64,000 nt of DNA, taken from Nodularia sp034931045 (GTDB taxonomy: Bacteria > Cyanobacteriota > Cyanobacteriia > Cyanobacteriales > Nostocaceae). The translations under genes and the position numbers were made by a program. The DNA lies in assembly GCF_034931045.1 (NCBI RefSeq), contig NZ_JAYGHH010000024.1, positions 7,989 to 71,988 of the forward strand. Direction: 5' to 3'. Shown here one piece after another: positions 21,379-30,036 of this stretch (within the stretch, counting starts at the first letter, position 1; each line of letters starts with the position of its first letter). The notes under the pieces are model-generated. The model was not told the DNA's origin and did no database searches. It worked only from the letters and a program-made list of their open reading frames with translations.

Positions 21379-22545
21379 ATGAGTCGTGTAGGCGTTTTAT
21401 TACTCAATCTCGGTGGCCCCGATAAGCTAGAGGATGTTGGGCCTTTTTTGTATAACCTATTTTCCGACCCAGAAATTATTCGCCTACCGTTTCGCTGGCT
21501 GCAAAAGCCTCTAGCTTGGTTTATTGCCTCACGGCGAACTACAACATCTCAAGCGAATTATAAGCAAATTGGCGGCGGTTCTCCACTACGGCGAATCACC
21601 GAGGAACAAGGACAAGCCCTGAAACAACATTTGGGTAATTTGGGTCAAGAAGTGGATATCTATGTGGGAATGCGTTATTGGCATCCTTACACAGAAGAAG
21701 CGATCGCACAAATTGCTGCTGATAATATCGAACACCTGGTAATTTTACCACTGTACCCACAGTTTTCCATTAGTACTAGTGGTTCTAGCTTTCGGCTGTT
21801 AGAAAAAATTTGGCGAGAACAGCCAGAACTTCAGCCTCTTGACTATACTGTGATTCCTTCCTGGTATAAAGAACCAAGCTATCTGCAAGCTATGGCGGAA
21901 CTCATAGCCCAAGAACTCGACCAATGTCCCAACCCTGATGAAGCTCATATATTTTTCAGCGCTCACGGCGTTCCTAAAAGCTACGTTGAAGAAGCCGGGG
22001 ACCCCTATGAGCAAGAAATTGAAGAATGTACTGCATTAATTATGCAGACTCTCAATCGACCCAATCTTTACACCCTAGCTTATCAAAGTCGTGTTGGCCC
22101 TGTAGAATGGCTACAGCCTTATACTGAAGATGCACTCAAACAACTGGGTGCAGAAGGGGTGAAAGATTTAGTTGTTGTACCTATCAGTTTTGTCTCCGAA
22201 CACATTGAGACTCTACAAGAAATTGATATTGAATATCGGGAAATAGCCGAAGAGTCAGGAATTCACAACTTCCGTCGCGCCTCTGCGCCTAATACTCACC
22301 CAGTATTTATTAAAGCACTGGCAGACTTGGTAATTGATGCCCTAAATAACCCCAGTTTCAAACTTTCCCAAGCTGCACAAATGAAAAAAAGGGTGAAAAT
22401 GTACCCCCAAGAAAACTGGGAATGGGGTATGACTACTAGCGCTGAAGTCTGGAACGGTCGGATTGCAATGCTGGGCTTTATTGCTTTAGTGATTGAGATA
22501 GTTACTGGTCATGGTTTTCTGCACATGATTGGTCTTTTGCAGTAA
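21379..22545 (+). CDS. hemH: Ferrochelatase with C-terminal chlorophyll a/b-binding-like domain
   Basis: This enzyme inserts Fe2+ into protoporphyrin IX, the last step of protohaem synthesis. Of its 388 residues, about 1-320 are the catalytic domain. They begin VGVLLLNLGGPDKLEDV and include the conserved SAHGVP (His196, metal/proton handling) and VVPISFVSEHIETL. A short linker leads to a C-terminal LHC-like helix at about 349-388, with WNGRIAMLGFIALVIEIVTG. Its E-x-x-N-G-R-x-A-M-x-G motif is the chlorophyll-binding signature of Hlips. Such two-domain ferrochelatases are the cyanobacterial and plastid form, where the tail couples haem and chlorophyll metabolism in the thylakoid. The start ATG 21379 is preceded by GGGGGAAAATAAGTGCT, a rather distant ribosome-binding site. 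The gene is monocistronic. Confidence 0.97.
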   Translation: MSRVGVLLLNLGGPDKLEDVGPFLYNLFSDPEIIRLPFRWLQKPLAWFIASRRTTTSQANYKQIGGGSPLRRITEEQGQALKQHLGNLGQEVDIYVGMRYWHPYTEEAIAQIAADNIEHLVILPLYPQFSISTSGSSFRLLEKIWREQPELQPLDYTVIPSWYKEPSYLQAMAELIAQELDQCPNPDEAHIFFSAHGVPKSYVEEAGDPYEQEIEECTALIMQTLNRPNLYTLAYQSRVGPVEWLQPYTEDALKQLGAEGVKDLVVVPISFVSEHIETLQEIDIEYREIAEESGIHNFRRASAPNTHPVFIKALADLVIDALNNPSFKLSQAAQMKKRVKMYPQENWEWGMTTSAEVWNGRIAMLGFIALVIEIVTGHGFLHMIGLLQ

Positions 22546-22957
22546 ATTTAAAATCCAATAGCAATTATCAAATTGGTGGGGACGCGAGACTTTGCGCCCC
22601 TATTTTATTAAACAGCAAAGTGCTGAGTGCTGAGTGCTGAGTGCTGAGTTTTGAGTAGAAACGAAATAGGGGCGGGTATGGCTACGCCACGCAAGCTATG
22701 ACAGATATGCTCAATTACCAATAATAATTTTAATCAACCCGCTCCTACATCAAGGCTTTCAGTAATCAACAATATCCTGATTTCCTTGGCGGTTGCTACA
22801 TAACATATTTCATCTAAATTAGGTATACAAGGGCGAGTATATTTGTCCTCCCCACAGGATTTCTTTAAATATCCCATTAGTGAGACGTAATCTATTTTTA
22901 ACCTTTGTAACGTGAAATTCAAGAGGTTTTCAGATTACTTATTACCCAAATCCATTT
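22546..22957. other. Intergenic region after hemH
   Basis: No supported gene is present. It contains the tandem heptamer described at 22620-22655. The remainder is AT-rich and should include the promoter of the DUF2808 gene; a 62-codon minus-strand open frame at 22734-22922 has no recognisable features. Confidence 0.4.
22620..22655. repeat. Tandem heptamer (GTGCTGA)n
   Basis: Four perfect copies of GTGCTGA (22620-22647) plus a degenerate unit. This is a short tandemly repeated sequence of the kind scattered in Nostocales genomes. The same heptamer recurs at 63311-63400 over the aroA 3' end, and a related form occurs near 35097-35111. Confidence 0.9.
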
Positions 22958-23425
22958 ATGATGAAGAAATTGATTTGCTTATCGACTTTAAGTTTAGCGA
23001 TCGCCACAATGGGTCTGCCTGCCATAGCTCAAGGGCAACAAATCCAGTATGATGAAAGCGCCCCTCGCATTAGCAGCACAACTGGTTTACCTAATCGGCA
23101 TTATATCAGCTTGTATACTGGGGAACAGCCTTTATCTAGCATTACAATTCGTCCCTCAGAATTTATGGATCTTGGTGAAAATATTCAAGTCACCGATGAA
23201 GCAGGTGAAACGATTGCAGCAGAGGTTTCTAAAGAAGAAGACAGAGTTAAAATCAGTTTTGCTCAACCAGTCGCTTCTGGAACTACCTTAGAAATTGCCA
23301 TGATGGATTTAGGATTTACGCCTCCCATGCCTGCTGGTAAAGTTTTCCACTATCAAGTTTCTGGTGATCACGTAGGCTTGATGCGAGAGATTCCCTATGG
23401 TCTAGCACGAGTTCAGGTATTTTAA
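22958..23425 (+). CDS. DUF2808 exported protein
   Basis: This 155-residue protein has a signal peptide (MMKKLICLSTLSLAIATMG, cleavage probably after AIAQG near residue 26), so it is exported to the periplasm or lumen. The rest matches the pattern of the cyanobacterial DUF2808 family: a beta-rich domain with the block IAMMDLGFTPPMPAGKVFHY near residues 113-132 and a conserved ending YGLARVQVF. No catalytic residues are evident and the family role is unknown. It follows a long intergenic region and is followed by a heptamer repeat tract, so it is probably monocistronic. Confidence 0.75.
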   Translation: MMKKLICLSTLSLAIATMGLPAIAQGQQIQYDESAPRISSTTGLPNRHYISLYTGEQPLSSITIRPSEFMDLGENIQVTDEAGETIAAEVSKEEDRVKISFAQPVASGTTLEIAMMDLGFTPPMPAGKVFHYQVSGDHVGLMREIPYGLARVQVF

Positions 23426-23480
23426 TTTTAGTCCAAAGGGGAGATCAGGAAGAAAAATTTTGGTATAAGCCCAACGTCTT

Positions 23481-23594
23481 CTCCCCTGCTCCCTGCTCCC
23501 TGCCCCCTGCTCCCTGCTCCCTGCTCCCTGCTCCCTGCTCCCTGCCCCCTGCTCCCTGCTCCCCTGCCTCTTCTCCCCTGCCTCTTCTCCCTGC
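23481..23594. repeat. Tandem heptamer (CTCCCTG)n with variants
   Basis: About 16 units of CTCCCTG, with variants CCCCCTG and CTCCCCTG, fill the gap up to the purB stop codon at 23595. The heptamer on the other strand (CAGGGAG) also occurs at about 19490-19516. It separates two convergent genes. Confidence 0.95.
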
Positions 23595-24890
23595 CTAAAT
23601 ACCTAGTCGTTGGTAAACTTGATCTAAATGACGCAGATGTTGCTGTGGGTCAAAACAGGCGGCAATTTCTGTTGGAGACAACTTTTGAGTTACACGTGGG
23701 TTTTGAGTAATTAAGGCGTGGAAGTCTCCTTCTGGCTTATTCCAAGCAGTATGAGCGCTTTCTTGAACAATGGCATAAGCTTCTTCTCGGTTCATTCCCT
23801 TGTCTATTAAAGCCAGGAGAACTTTTTGGCTAAACACTACACCGCCGTAGCAGTTCAGGTTCCGCGCCATGTTTTCCGGGTACACCAGCAAGTTTTTCAC
23901 CAATGCGGTAATTTCTACCAGCATAAAATGAGTCAAAATACAAGCATCTGGCAAAATTACTCGTTCTACAGAACTATGAGAAATGTCCCGTTCATGCCAT
24001 AAAGCCACGTTTTCCAGGGCTGCACCGGCATGACTTCTGACCAACCTAGCCATTCCCGTCAACCGTTCTGAACGGATGGGATTGCGCTTGTGGGGCATGG
24101 CTGATGAGCCTTTTTGACCTTTGGCGAAAAATTCTTCTACTTCTAAAACGTCTGTTCTTTGGAGATTCCGAATTTCTACAGCAAAGCGTTCAATGGATGC
24201 GGCGACTAAGGCTAATTGTTGCACGTAGTCGGCATGGCGATCGCGCGAAATTACTTGAGTCGAGGCCGTATCAGGTTTGAGTCCCAGTTTTTCACAAGCG
24301 ATCGCTTCAACTCGTGGTTCAATATTGGCATAGGTTCCCACAGCCCCGGAAATTTTCCCCACAGCGATGGTTTCCCGGAGAACTTTCAGCCTTTCTTGAT
24401 GGCGCAACACCTCAGCTAACCATCCAGCTAACTTAAATCCAAAAGTCATCGGTTCAGCGTGAATACCGTGCGAACGGCCAGTCATGACTGTATAACGATG
24501 TTCTCGCGCCTTGAGGCGAATTACCTGAATCAACTCTTCCAGGTATTGGGATATGAGATCCAGACTAGCAACTAATTGCAGTCCTAAAGCAGTATCTAGT
24601 ACATCCGAGCTAGTTAAACCCAGATGAATATAACGCCCAGCATCACCCACATATTCATTGACATTGGTTAAAAAGGCAATGACATCATGACGGACTTCAG
24701 CTTCAATTTCCAATACACGCTTCGGGTCAAAATTCGCCTTAGCTTTAATTTCTTCAACTGCCTGAGCAGGGATATAACCCAGTTCAGCTTGGGCTTCACA
24801 AACTGCAATTTCCACCTGAAGCCAGGTTTTTAATTTGTAAGTTTCAGTCCACAGGTTGCCCATTTCGGGCAGAGTATAACGCTCAATCAA
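23595..24890 (-). CDS. purB: Adenylosuccinate lyase
   Basis: This enzyme splits SAICAR to AICAR plus fumarate, and adenylosuccinate to AMP plus fumarate, in purine synthesis. The 431-residue length is normal. The fumarase/aspartase superfamily signature GSSAMPHKRNP is at residues 261-271, on the flexible loop with the catalytic Ser. TGRSHGIHAEPMTFG (about 137-151) carries the conserved His pair, and LGLTSSDVLDTALGLQL is at about 90-106. The N-terminus MIERYTLPEMGNLW is typical of the bacterial short form of PurB. It stands alone on the minus strand. Confidence 0.97.
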   Translation of the reverse strand: MIERYTLPEMGNLWTETYKLKTWLQVEIAVCEAQAELGYIPAQAVEEIKAKANFDPKRVLEIEAEVRHDVIAFLTNVNEYVGDAGRYIHLGLTSSDVLDTALGLQLVASLDLISQYLEELIQVIRLKAREHRYTVMTGRSHGIHAEPMTFGFKLAGWLAEVLRHQERLKVLRETIAVGKISGAVGTYANIEPRVEAIACEKLGLKPDTASTQVISRDRHADYVQQLALVAASIERFAVEIRNLQRTDVLEVEEFFAKGQKGSSAMPHKRNPIRSERLTGMARLVRSHAGAALENVALWHERDISHSSVERVILPDACILTHFMLVEITALVKNLLVYPENMARNLNCYGGVVFSQKVLLALIDKGMNREEAYAIVQESAHTAWNKPEGDFHALITQNPRVTQKLSPTEIAACFDPQQHLRHLDQVYQRLGI

Positions 24891-24964
24891 CGTTCGCGGC
24901 AGAATACAACTGTCATATTCTACAGTTTAATTAACCCATCCATAACTATCAGTTAGGCATAAAT

Positions 24965-25987
24965 TCAATAGTGGCGATTTCGGCGGCGGCGTTTTAAGCG
25001 CTTGGGATGCCTAAAGTAGTGGAGAATACGATTAATTAAGCGAGCGGATTGCTTTTTTCTCACAGCATTTCGCGTACTATTATGGATTACCCCTCCCTCC
25101 ACAGGAGTTTGAGCAGTGCGTGGGATAGCGTTTTTAGTTGGGGTGATGTCTGTACCGTATCTTCTAGCATAAACCTGGGTAAACTCTGCACCAAAAAACA
25201 GAATTTGGGCAGCATAGTAAACCCAAGCGATGATTACCACCAGTGAACCAGCCGCACCATAAGCTGAACCCAAAGTACTCCTACCGATATACTGTCCTAA
25301 CAAAAACTTACCAATCACAAATAAGAAAGACGTAAGCAATGCACCAATTAAAACATCACTCCAAGTAATTCTGACATCTGGTAAAACTTTAAAAATTAGG
25401 GCAAAAATAACTGTAGTAATGGCGAAAGAAAGCATAAAATTGAGCATCTGCCAGATGGAAGCAATACCTGGTAAGACATGGCTAAAATAAGTTATCAGTG
25501 CTGATAATCCGGCACTAATGACTAAGGAAACGAGAAGTAAAAAGCCAATGCCTAAAATCATGGTGAATGATAAGAAGCGTTGGCGAATTATGGTTATGAT
25601 GCCACGTCCAGGTTTGGCTTTGACATCCCAAATGGTGTTAAGGGAGTCTTGTAACTCCGCAAATACACCAGTAGCACCTATGAGTAAAATTACAACACTC
25701 AGAATAGAGGCAATGGTTCCAGCTTGGGGTCTGCTGGCATTTTTAATGGCTATTTCTAGGAATTGTGCGCCATCTCTGCCGACTAAACCCTCAATTTGAC
25801 GAACAATTTCACCTCTGGCGGCTTCTTCTCCAAATGCTGCGCCTGCGATCGCAATTACAATAATTAGTAAAGGTGCAATAGAAAATATTGTGTAATAAGC
25901 TAATGCTGCGGCTAACCGTGAGGCTTTATCTTCACTCCATTGTTTAAAAGTTTCTGGGAATAGCGTCCAAATCGCCTGTAACTTCAT
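24965..25987 (-). CDS. YihY/BrkB-family inner-membrane protein
   Basis: This 340-residue integral membrane protein begins with the family signature: a short amphipathic segment, then DKASRLAAALAYYTIFSIAP. About six hydrophobic helices follow, including TIASILSVVILLIGATGVFA and LVVIIAWVYYAAQILFFGAE, the latter typical of the last helix. The C-terminal 40 residues are strongly basic and cytosolic (HPKRLKRRRRNRHY). The family was once misnamed ribonuclease BN. Its function is unknown, with transport or envelope roles suggested. The start is supported by AAGGAG 9 nt upstream of the ATG. It is the only gene of its transcription unit. Confidence 0.88.
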   Translation of the reverse strand: MKLQAIWTLFPETFKQWSEDKASRLAAALAYYTIFSIAPLLIIVIAIAGAAFGEEAARGEIVRQIEGLVGRDGAQFLEIAIKNASRPQAGTIASILSVVILLIGATGVFAELQDSLNTIWDVKAKPGRGIITIIRQRFLSFTMILGIGFLLLVSLVISAGLSALITYFSHVLPGIASIWQMLNFMLSFAITTVIFALIFKVLPDVRITWSDVLIGALLTSFLFVIGKFLLGQYIGRSTLGSAYGAAGSLVVIIAWVYYAAQILFFGAEFTQVYARRYGTDITPTKNAIPRTAQTPVEGGVIHNSTRNAVRKKQSARLINRILHYFRHPKRLKRRRRNRHY

Positions 25988-26208
25988 GAAATCAGTCTCC
26001 TTATACTAGGAAGTTGCTTCCTTCCTGCTATATTTGATACTGGTTTATGAGTTGGCTACATCTTCCTAAAGGTGTTTTTGCCCTATTCGTGAGACAGAAT
26101 TTATATCTCTGGGAAAGAATGTAGAATGGAAAGCCGCTACGGGTCATCTTACTTAAAAATAGCTGTAACTATGAAAACAAAAACAAAGGCTATCTATGCT
26201 TAATCAGT

Positions 26209-26265
26209 TCACCGAATTATTGGTAATTTTTGACCGCCACTAACAAACAATAAAAAATATTTCAT
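26209..26265 (-). pseudogene. Probable remnant of a VapC/PIN-type toxin gene
   Basis: The antitoxin stop codon overlaps an ATG as ATGA (26262-26265), the usual coupling in Phd/VapC pairs. The frame from that ATG reads MKYFLLFVSGGQKLPIIR and then stops. Cyanobacterial PIN toxins usually start MKYLLDTHTFLWF followed by a segment like VSGDxKLPxxxRE. The stub looks like such a start with about seven codons deleted, removing the first catalytic Asp. The next frame continues FGELIKHR and stops. This is a reading by resemblance over few residues, so only moderately secure. Confidence 0.45.
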
Positions 26266-26501
26266 TTACCCTCAAAACTATTCAAAATATCTTCAGATAA
26301 GGGACTATCAAAATCATCTGGGACAATGAAATCTCCAGCACATAAGCCATAAGGCCTCATTGGTTGAGTAATAGGGGAAACTGGTTTAATTTCTGCAATA
26401 GGTTTACCAGCTTGGGTGATAATAATGCTTTGTCCTGCTGCTACTTGGTGAAGATAGCTGGTTAGATTTTCCTGAATTTCATCAATGGTTACAGTTAGCA
26501 T
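26262..26501 (-). CDS. Phd/YefM-family type II antitoxin, apparently without its toxin
   Basis: This 79-residue protein has the Phd/YefM pattern: an N-terminal DNA-binding domain starting MLTVTIDEIQENLTSYLHQV, then AAGQSIIITQAGKPIAEIKP (about residues 22-41). The tail PYGLCAGDFIVPDDFDSPL is the toxin-binding region typical of antitoxins paired with PIN-domain VapC toxins. Such proteins repress their own operon and neutralise the toxin. Here only an 18-codon stub follows where the toxin should be. It lies 17 bp after a xisI gene on the same strand and may be cotranscribed with it. The antitoxin looks intact and could still act on a toxin encoded elsewhere. Confidence 0.85.
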   Translation of the reverse strand: MLTVTIDEIQENLTSYLHQVAAGQSIIITQAGKPIAEIKPVSPITQPMRPYGLCAGDFIVPDDFDSPLSEDILNSFEGK

Positions 26502-26518
26502 GAGATGATTTTAAAGTT

Positions 26519-26854
26519 TTAAGTTACTGCGAATTCAGTATACTGCCTGATATCTGCTGGTTGGAAGGCGAGAACAATATGATGTTTAGGAATACCAGCG
26601 TTAACCAGTTCGTTGGCTATTCCGTATTCTGTACCGTCTCTTTGAATCCAGATTTTGTCGTTGATAATGTCAAGATGAACTAAGCAACCATGTACCCGTT
26701 GATTATTTTCCCAGCCTAGCGTTAGTAGTAGGTAATGGTTGAGAGTTTGGTCAATAATTAGTTGTCTTTCTAGTTCCCCGTAAGCGTAGGGGAGTTGGGC
26801 GTATTCGGTTAATATTTTTTGAATGATTTGGCGATAATTATCTAAGGTATCCAT
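26519..26854 (-). CDS. xisI: XisI family protein (solitary)
   Basis: This 111-residue XisI protein starts MDTLDNYRQIIQKILTEYAQ, has the central HGCLVHLDIINDKIWIQRD block and ends PADIRQYTEFAVT, all family hallmarks. XisI was named with XisH as a factor controlling excision of the fdxN element during heterocyst differentiation in Anabaena. The many copies in cyanobacteria outside such elements suggest a different or broader role. The usual partner xisH is not adjacent: the upstream side is only 92 bp before a divergent gene. A second xisI, with xisH, lies at 30037-30770 and is clearly divergent in sequence, so this is not a recent duplicate. Confidence 0.88.
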   Translation of the reverse strand: MDTLDNYRQIIQKILTEYAQLPYAYGELERQLIIDQTLNHYLLLTLGWENNQRVHGCLVHLDIINDKIWIQRDGTEYGIANELVNAGIPKHHIVLAFQPADIRQYTEFAVT

Positions 26855-26946
26855 TGTAGCACCACTTCTTTTTTTGAGTCAAAGACAAGTAAACAAAGAC
26901 GTTGATTTTCTAATATACTAAAAAATAAGTAATTCTAACAAAAGTT

Positions 26947-27264
26947 ATGAGTACCCAAACTAATTCGCCTCCTGGTGTTGATTATGCACCCCTGGAATTG
27001 CAAGGGGAATTAATCGCTATGCAGCAATTAATGATTGAGGAATTATTACCTATTGCTCAAAGTAAAATTCCTGAAAGTCAACAGGAATTACATTTACAGC
27101 TTTTAGAAAAAAATCAAAATAATCAATTAAATGAATCAGATAGGTTGTTATTGAAGTCGCTGCGAGTGAGTGCTGATTATTTAATGTTGAAAAAAGCCTA
27201 TGCTTATGCACTTTTACAGTGGAAAGGCTATTCTCTGCCAGATTTTGAGCAATTAGTAGATTAA
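26947..27264 (+). CDS. Small hypothetical protein upstream of HNH endonuclease
   Basis: This 105-residue, mostly helical, soluble protein (ELIAMQQLMIEELLPIAQSK, SADYLMLKKAYAYALLQWKG) has no membrane segment or known motif. It ends 5 bp before the HNH endonuclease gene, so the pair is probably one operon and the products may work together. The pairing is reminiscent of small partner or regulator genes placed before nucleases, but I cannot assign a family. The start ATG at 26947 has no clear ribosome-binding site. It is divergent from xisI, with 92 bp of very AT-rich DNA between that should hold both promoters. Confidence 0.7.
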   Translation: MSTQTNSPPGVDYAPLELQGELIAMQQLMIEELLPIAQSKIPESQQELHLQLLEKNQNNQLNESDRLLLKSLRVSADYLMLKKAYAYALLQWKGYSLPDFEQLVD

Positions 27265-27269
27265 TATCA

Positions 27270-27692
27270 GTGTCATCCATCCCTAAATCTATTCGTCAAC
27301 AAGTCATTAATGAGGCTGGATATAGATGTGAATATTGCCGCACATCTAGCCGTTTAATAGGTATGCCTTTAGTTATGGATCATATTTTGCCTAGTTCATT
27401 AGGTGGAAGTGATGAGCGAGAAAATTTATCTGCTTCCTGTTATCGCTGTAATGAATTTAAAGGGGCAAAAACAAAGGCTAATGATCCTGTAACTAATGAA
27501 TCTGTATCTTTGTTTAATCCTCGTCAACAAAGATGGTTAGAGCATTTTCAGTGGGCAAATGGTGGTACTCATATTATTGGTATAACTGCTTGTGGAAGAG
27601 CAACGGTTCTCGTTTTAAGGTTAAATAATGAAGATATTGTACAAGCTAGGGCAATTTGGATTAGTTTAAATTGGCATCCTCCTAATGATTAA
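27270..27692 (+). CDS. HNH endonuclease
   Basis: This 140-residue protein has a full zinc-supported HNH domain at about residues 14-65. CEYC (19-22) and CYRCN (about 57-61) are two metal-binding Cys pairs, DHILPSSLGG carries the catalytic His, and ENLSASC the Asn. The remainder (FNPRQQRWLEHFQW, then GITACGRATVLVLRLNN) matches the C-terminal region seen in many cyanobacterial HNH proteins. The role is unknown; these are often found singly in accessory regions and may act in defence or DNA processing. The start is GTG at 27270, 5 bp after the upstream small gene, with no strong ribosome-binding site, which suggests translational coupling. Confidence 0.9.
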   Translation: MSSIPKSIRQQVINEAGYRCEYCRTSSRLIGMPLVMDHILPSSLGGSDERENLSASCYRCNEFKGAKTKANDPVTNESVSLFNPRQQRWLEHFQWANGGTHIIGITACGRATVLVLRLNNEDIVQARAIWISLNWHPPND

Positions 27693-27724
27693 TGACGCTG
27701 AGATTTTTGGGTTTTATTTAGAAG

Positions 27725-27845
27725 CCCTGGCGATTAGAAATCGCGGCTATACAAACGAAGTCCACCTGCGTGGACTAAGAAACAAGATTTTGAACCCGCG
27801 CAGGCGGGTTTTGTCTGTGTAGCCGCGATTTCCATTTGCCGGGTG
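27725..27845. mobile_element. MITE-like palindromic element
   Basis: An element of about 121 bp has imperfect terminal inverted repeats of about 30 bp sharing the core GAAATCGCGGCTA (27737-27749) with TAGCCGCGATTTC (27820-27832). Two inner hairpins lie within: GTCCACCTGCGTGGAC and AACCCGCGCAGGCGGGTT. It has no coding capacity. I recognise this as a repeat type common in Nostoc/Anabaena genomes. It is much more GC-rich than the island around it. It separates the HNH gene from the following hydrolase and could also terminate transcription. Confidence 0.8.
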
Positions 27846-27994
27846 TTTAAATATTTTTTATCTCGCGCAAAGCGCAAAGGAAGAACCAGAAAGATGGTTC
27901 ATTAAATGAGGTATATTTATTATGTTTAGACCTGATATGAAAATCATATTTTAGGGAATACTAATTATAAAGATTACTTCTCAGGTTTTTATCA

Positions 27995-28669
27995 ATGGAA
28001 CACCCCGAACTGCGGCTTCTGTCGCGTCCCGCAGGAAGTTCAAAAGCGTTGATTTTTATAGATGGTTATTTAAGTGAAAATAAAGTTAGGGACAATACTT
28101 TAATATCTGCCTTAAGTATTGTTGGTTGGCGACATTCGGTATATCAATTATGGTGGGATTCTGGTCTTAAAGCAAGTTCGCTTATGGGGTTAGGTATTGG
28201 TCATTGGCATAAAACTAAGGCTCGTGCTGAAAGAGTTGGAAGAGACTATTTATCTGATATTATTGATAATCAAGTTCCTGAAAAAAATATCTGTATCATT
28301 GCTCATTCTTTAGGTGCGCGTGTTATTTACTATTGCATGGATGCTTGGTCAGAAAATCGACATTTTTTACAAGATGTGATTCTTCTTGCTGGTGCTGTTC
28401 GTAGGGATAGTAGTAAAGATTGGGGATATGTAGCTTCCAAAGTTAGAGGAAGTTTGATAAACGTGTATAACGATGATGACCCAGATTTAAAAAAGCTTTT
28501 TAAATTAGCTGAATTTGGCAATAATGCTTGTGGACGTAAACCAATCAAAGAGTACCACTTAAAAATCATAAATTTAGATGCTACATCTTATTTAGGTAAA
28601 GTTCATAGTCTGACGCAATCCCTGAAATATTTACCTGAGTTAATTAAAAATGGTTTATGGGATATCTGA
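27995..28669 (+). CDS. Alpha/beta hydrolase, DUF726-like
   Basis: This 224-residue protein has ALIFIDGYLSE near residue 22 (strand followed by the oxyanion region) and NICIIAHSLGARVIYYCMDA (about 98-117). The latter contains the nucleophile elbow A-H-S-L-G. FLQDVILLAGAVRRDSSKDW follows, as in the DUF726 and related hydrolases whose eukaryotic members are membrane-trafficking or lipase-like. KVHSLTQSL near the C-terminus may supply the catalytic His. No signal peptide. The substrate is unknown. It is in the accessory island between a MITE and the ART-like gene and might have come with them; codon use is AT-rich like its neighbours. Confidence 0.75.
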   Translation: MEHPELRLLSRPAGSSKALIFIDGYLSENKVRDNTLISALSIVGWRHSVYQLWWDSGLKASSLMGLGIGHWHKTKARAERVGRDYLSDIIDNQVPEKNICIIAHSLGARVIYYCMDAWSENRHFLQDVILLAGAVRRDSSKDWGYVASKVRGSLINVYNDDDPDLKKLFKLAEFGNNACGRKPIKEYHLKIINLDATSYLGKVHSLTQSLKYLPELIKNGLWDI

Positions 28670-28799
28670 GAAACTGCTAAAGTTACAAGCATTGTAACAT
28701 CAGAGTATATTGCTTTTTGACACTTAATTTACACCCTTTACTTACTCTGTTACACTAAATACATCAATAAAATCATCTTAATTTACAGAATAAAAAACT

Positions 28800-29893
28800 A
28801 TGAATTTTCCAACTAATCAATCAAGTAGGGAGAAAAATTTAGATGAATTAAAAAATGTAATATATAATAAAGATAAAAAATTGTCATTCCTAATGAATAC
28901 AGAGATACAGGAGTAATTGAATTAACAAATAAACAACACGAAAAATTAGGAACTTTTTGGAAAAAATTGATTTCATTATATGAAGAAGATAAGTTTATAA
29001 TTTTGTTTAGAGGACAAAATAAACAAACATTAGAAGAAGTATTATCTGGTTCTTTTCAAAATGAAGCAGGTAAATTACTTTGTAAAATATTTTATTTTGG
29101 TGAGAAAGCAAAACATTTCTTTAAATACGACAATAATGCAGAAGATAGTTATTTAAGAACGGTTGATGATACCTCAGATGCTACATTCCACTTTATATTT
29201 GACGAAATTAATAAAATTTTAACTGATCAAAATTATGGAGGAGGTAAGCGGGAAATAAAAGCTAAAGCTGAGTTTAAATTAAGTAATACAGAATTTACAA
29301 ATTTTTTTAGTAATGATAACAAAGAAAAATTTATAAATATAATCAATAATATTAAAAATAATCAAGAAACTGAGCGTGAAAGAATTAGAGATTACTATTT
29401 ATTTATTTTGCATAATTTCGGAAGACATTTCAAAGAAAAATCAATTTTTGTATCAACTACTGAAGACAAAGCTGAAGCAGATGAATACGCACAAGGAAGA
29501 AAACCATGTGAGCCAAATAAAAAATCTGTAGTATTTTTATATATTGTTCCTAGACCTTTATATAAACATTGCATAAATGCTGAGATATCACAAGAATTTC
29601 ATCAACATTATCAAAAGCAAGGATTGCCTATTTATTCTAGAGAAATACATAAACAGAAAGAAGTAGCGATAAAAGGTACCTTATTTCCTCAATATATCCT
29701 CGGCCTATATGATTTAGAATCAGAAAATTTTATTATCAATCCATACATCTTCAAAAAAAATAGTTTACAAAATTTCAACATATTACAAGGTTTATATATT
29801 AATCAAAATAAATTCCGAGAGAGAATTAAGGAAACGAATTTAAAAGTATATGTTATAAAAACAAATGATATGTACAGAAACGAGTCTATATGA
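28800..29893 (+). pseudogene. Frameshifted gene with ADP-ribosyltransferase/FRG-like motifs
   Basis: A start at ATG 28800 (MNFPTNQSSREKNLDELKNV) runs to a run of six A at 28875-28880 and then stops early. Adding one A joins it to the frame continuing IVIPNEYRDTGVIELTNKQ and on to 29893, giving about 364 residues. The downstream part also has a possible TTG start at 28967. It contains, in order, ILFRGQN, IFVSTTEDKAEADEYA and KEVAIKGTLFPQYILG. This R, then F-x-S-T-T, then E order resembles the R-S-E layout of ADP-ribosyltransferases, and FRG is also the hallmark of the FRG domain. Base composition is extremely AT-rich compared with flanking genes. It may be a real mutation, a programmed -1 shift or a sequencing error. 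Function unproven. Confidence 0.5.
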
Positions 29894-30036
29894 GAATGTT
29901 ATTACTTTTTTAGCCGCTTCTTTCTTACTTCGCGCTCTTTGTGCCTTCGTGGTTCGTTCAATAAATCAATAACAAAAAAAGGATCAGACCAAAAGACTAC
30001 CCCTCAAAAATCAACTAATCATCAAATTACCAAAAT

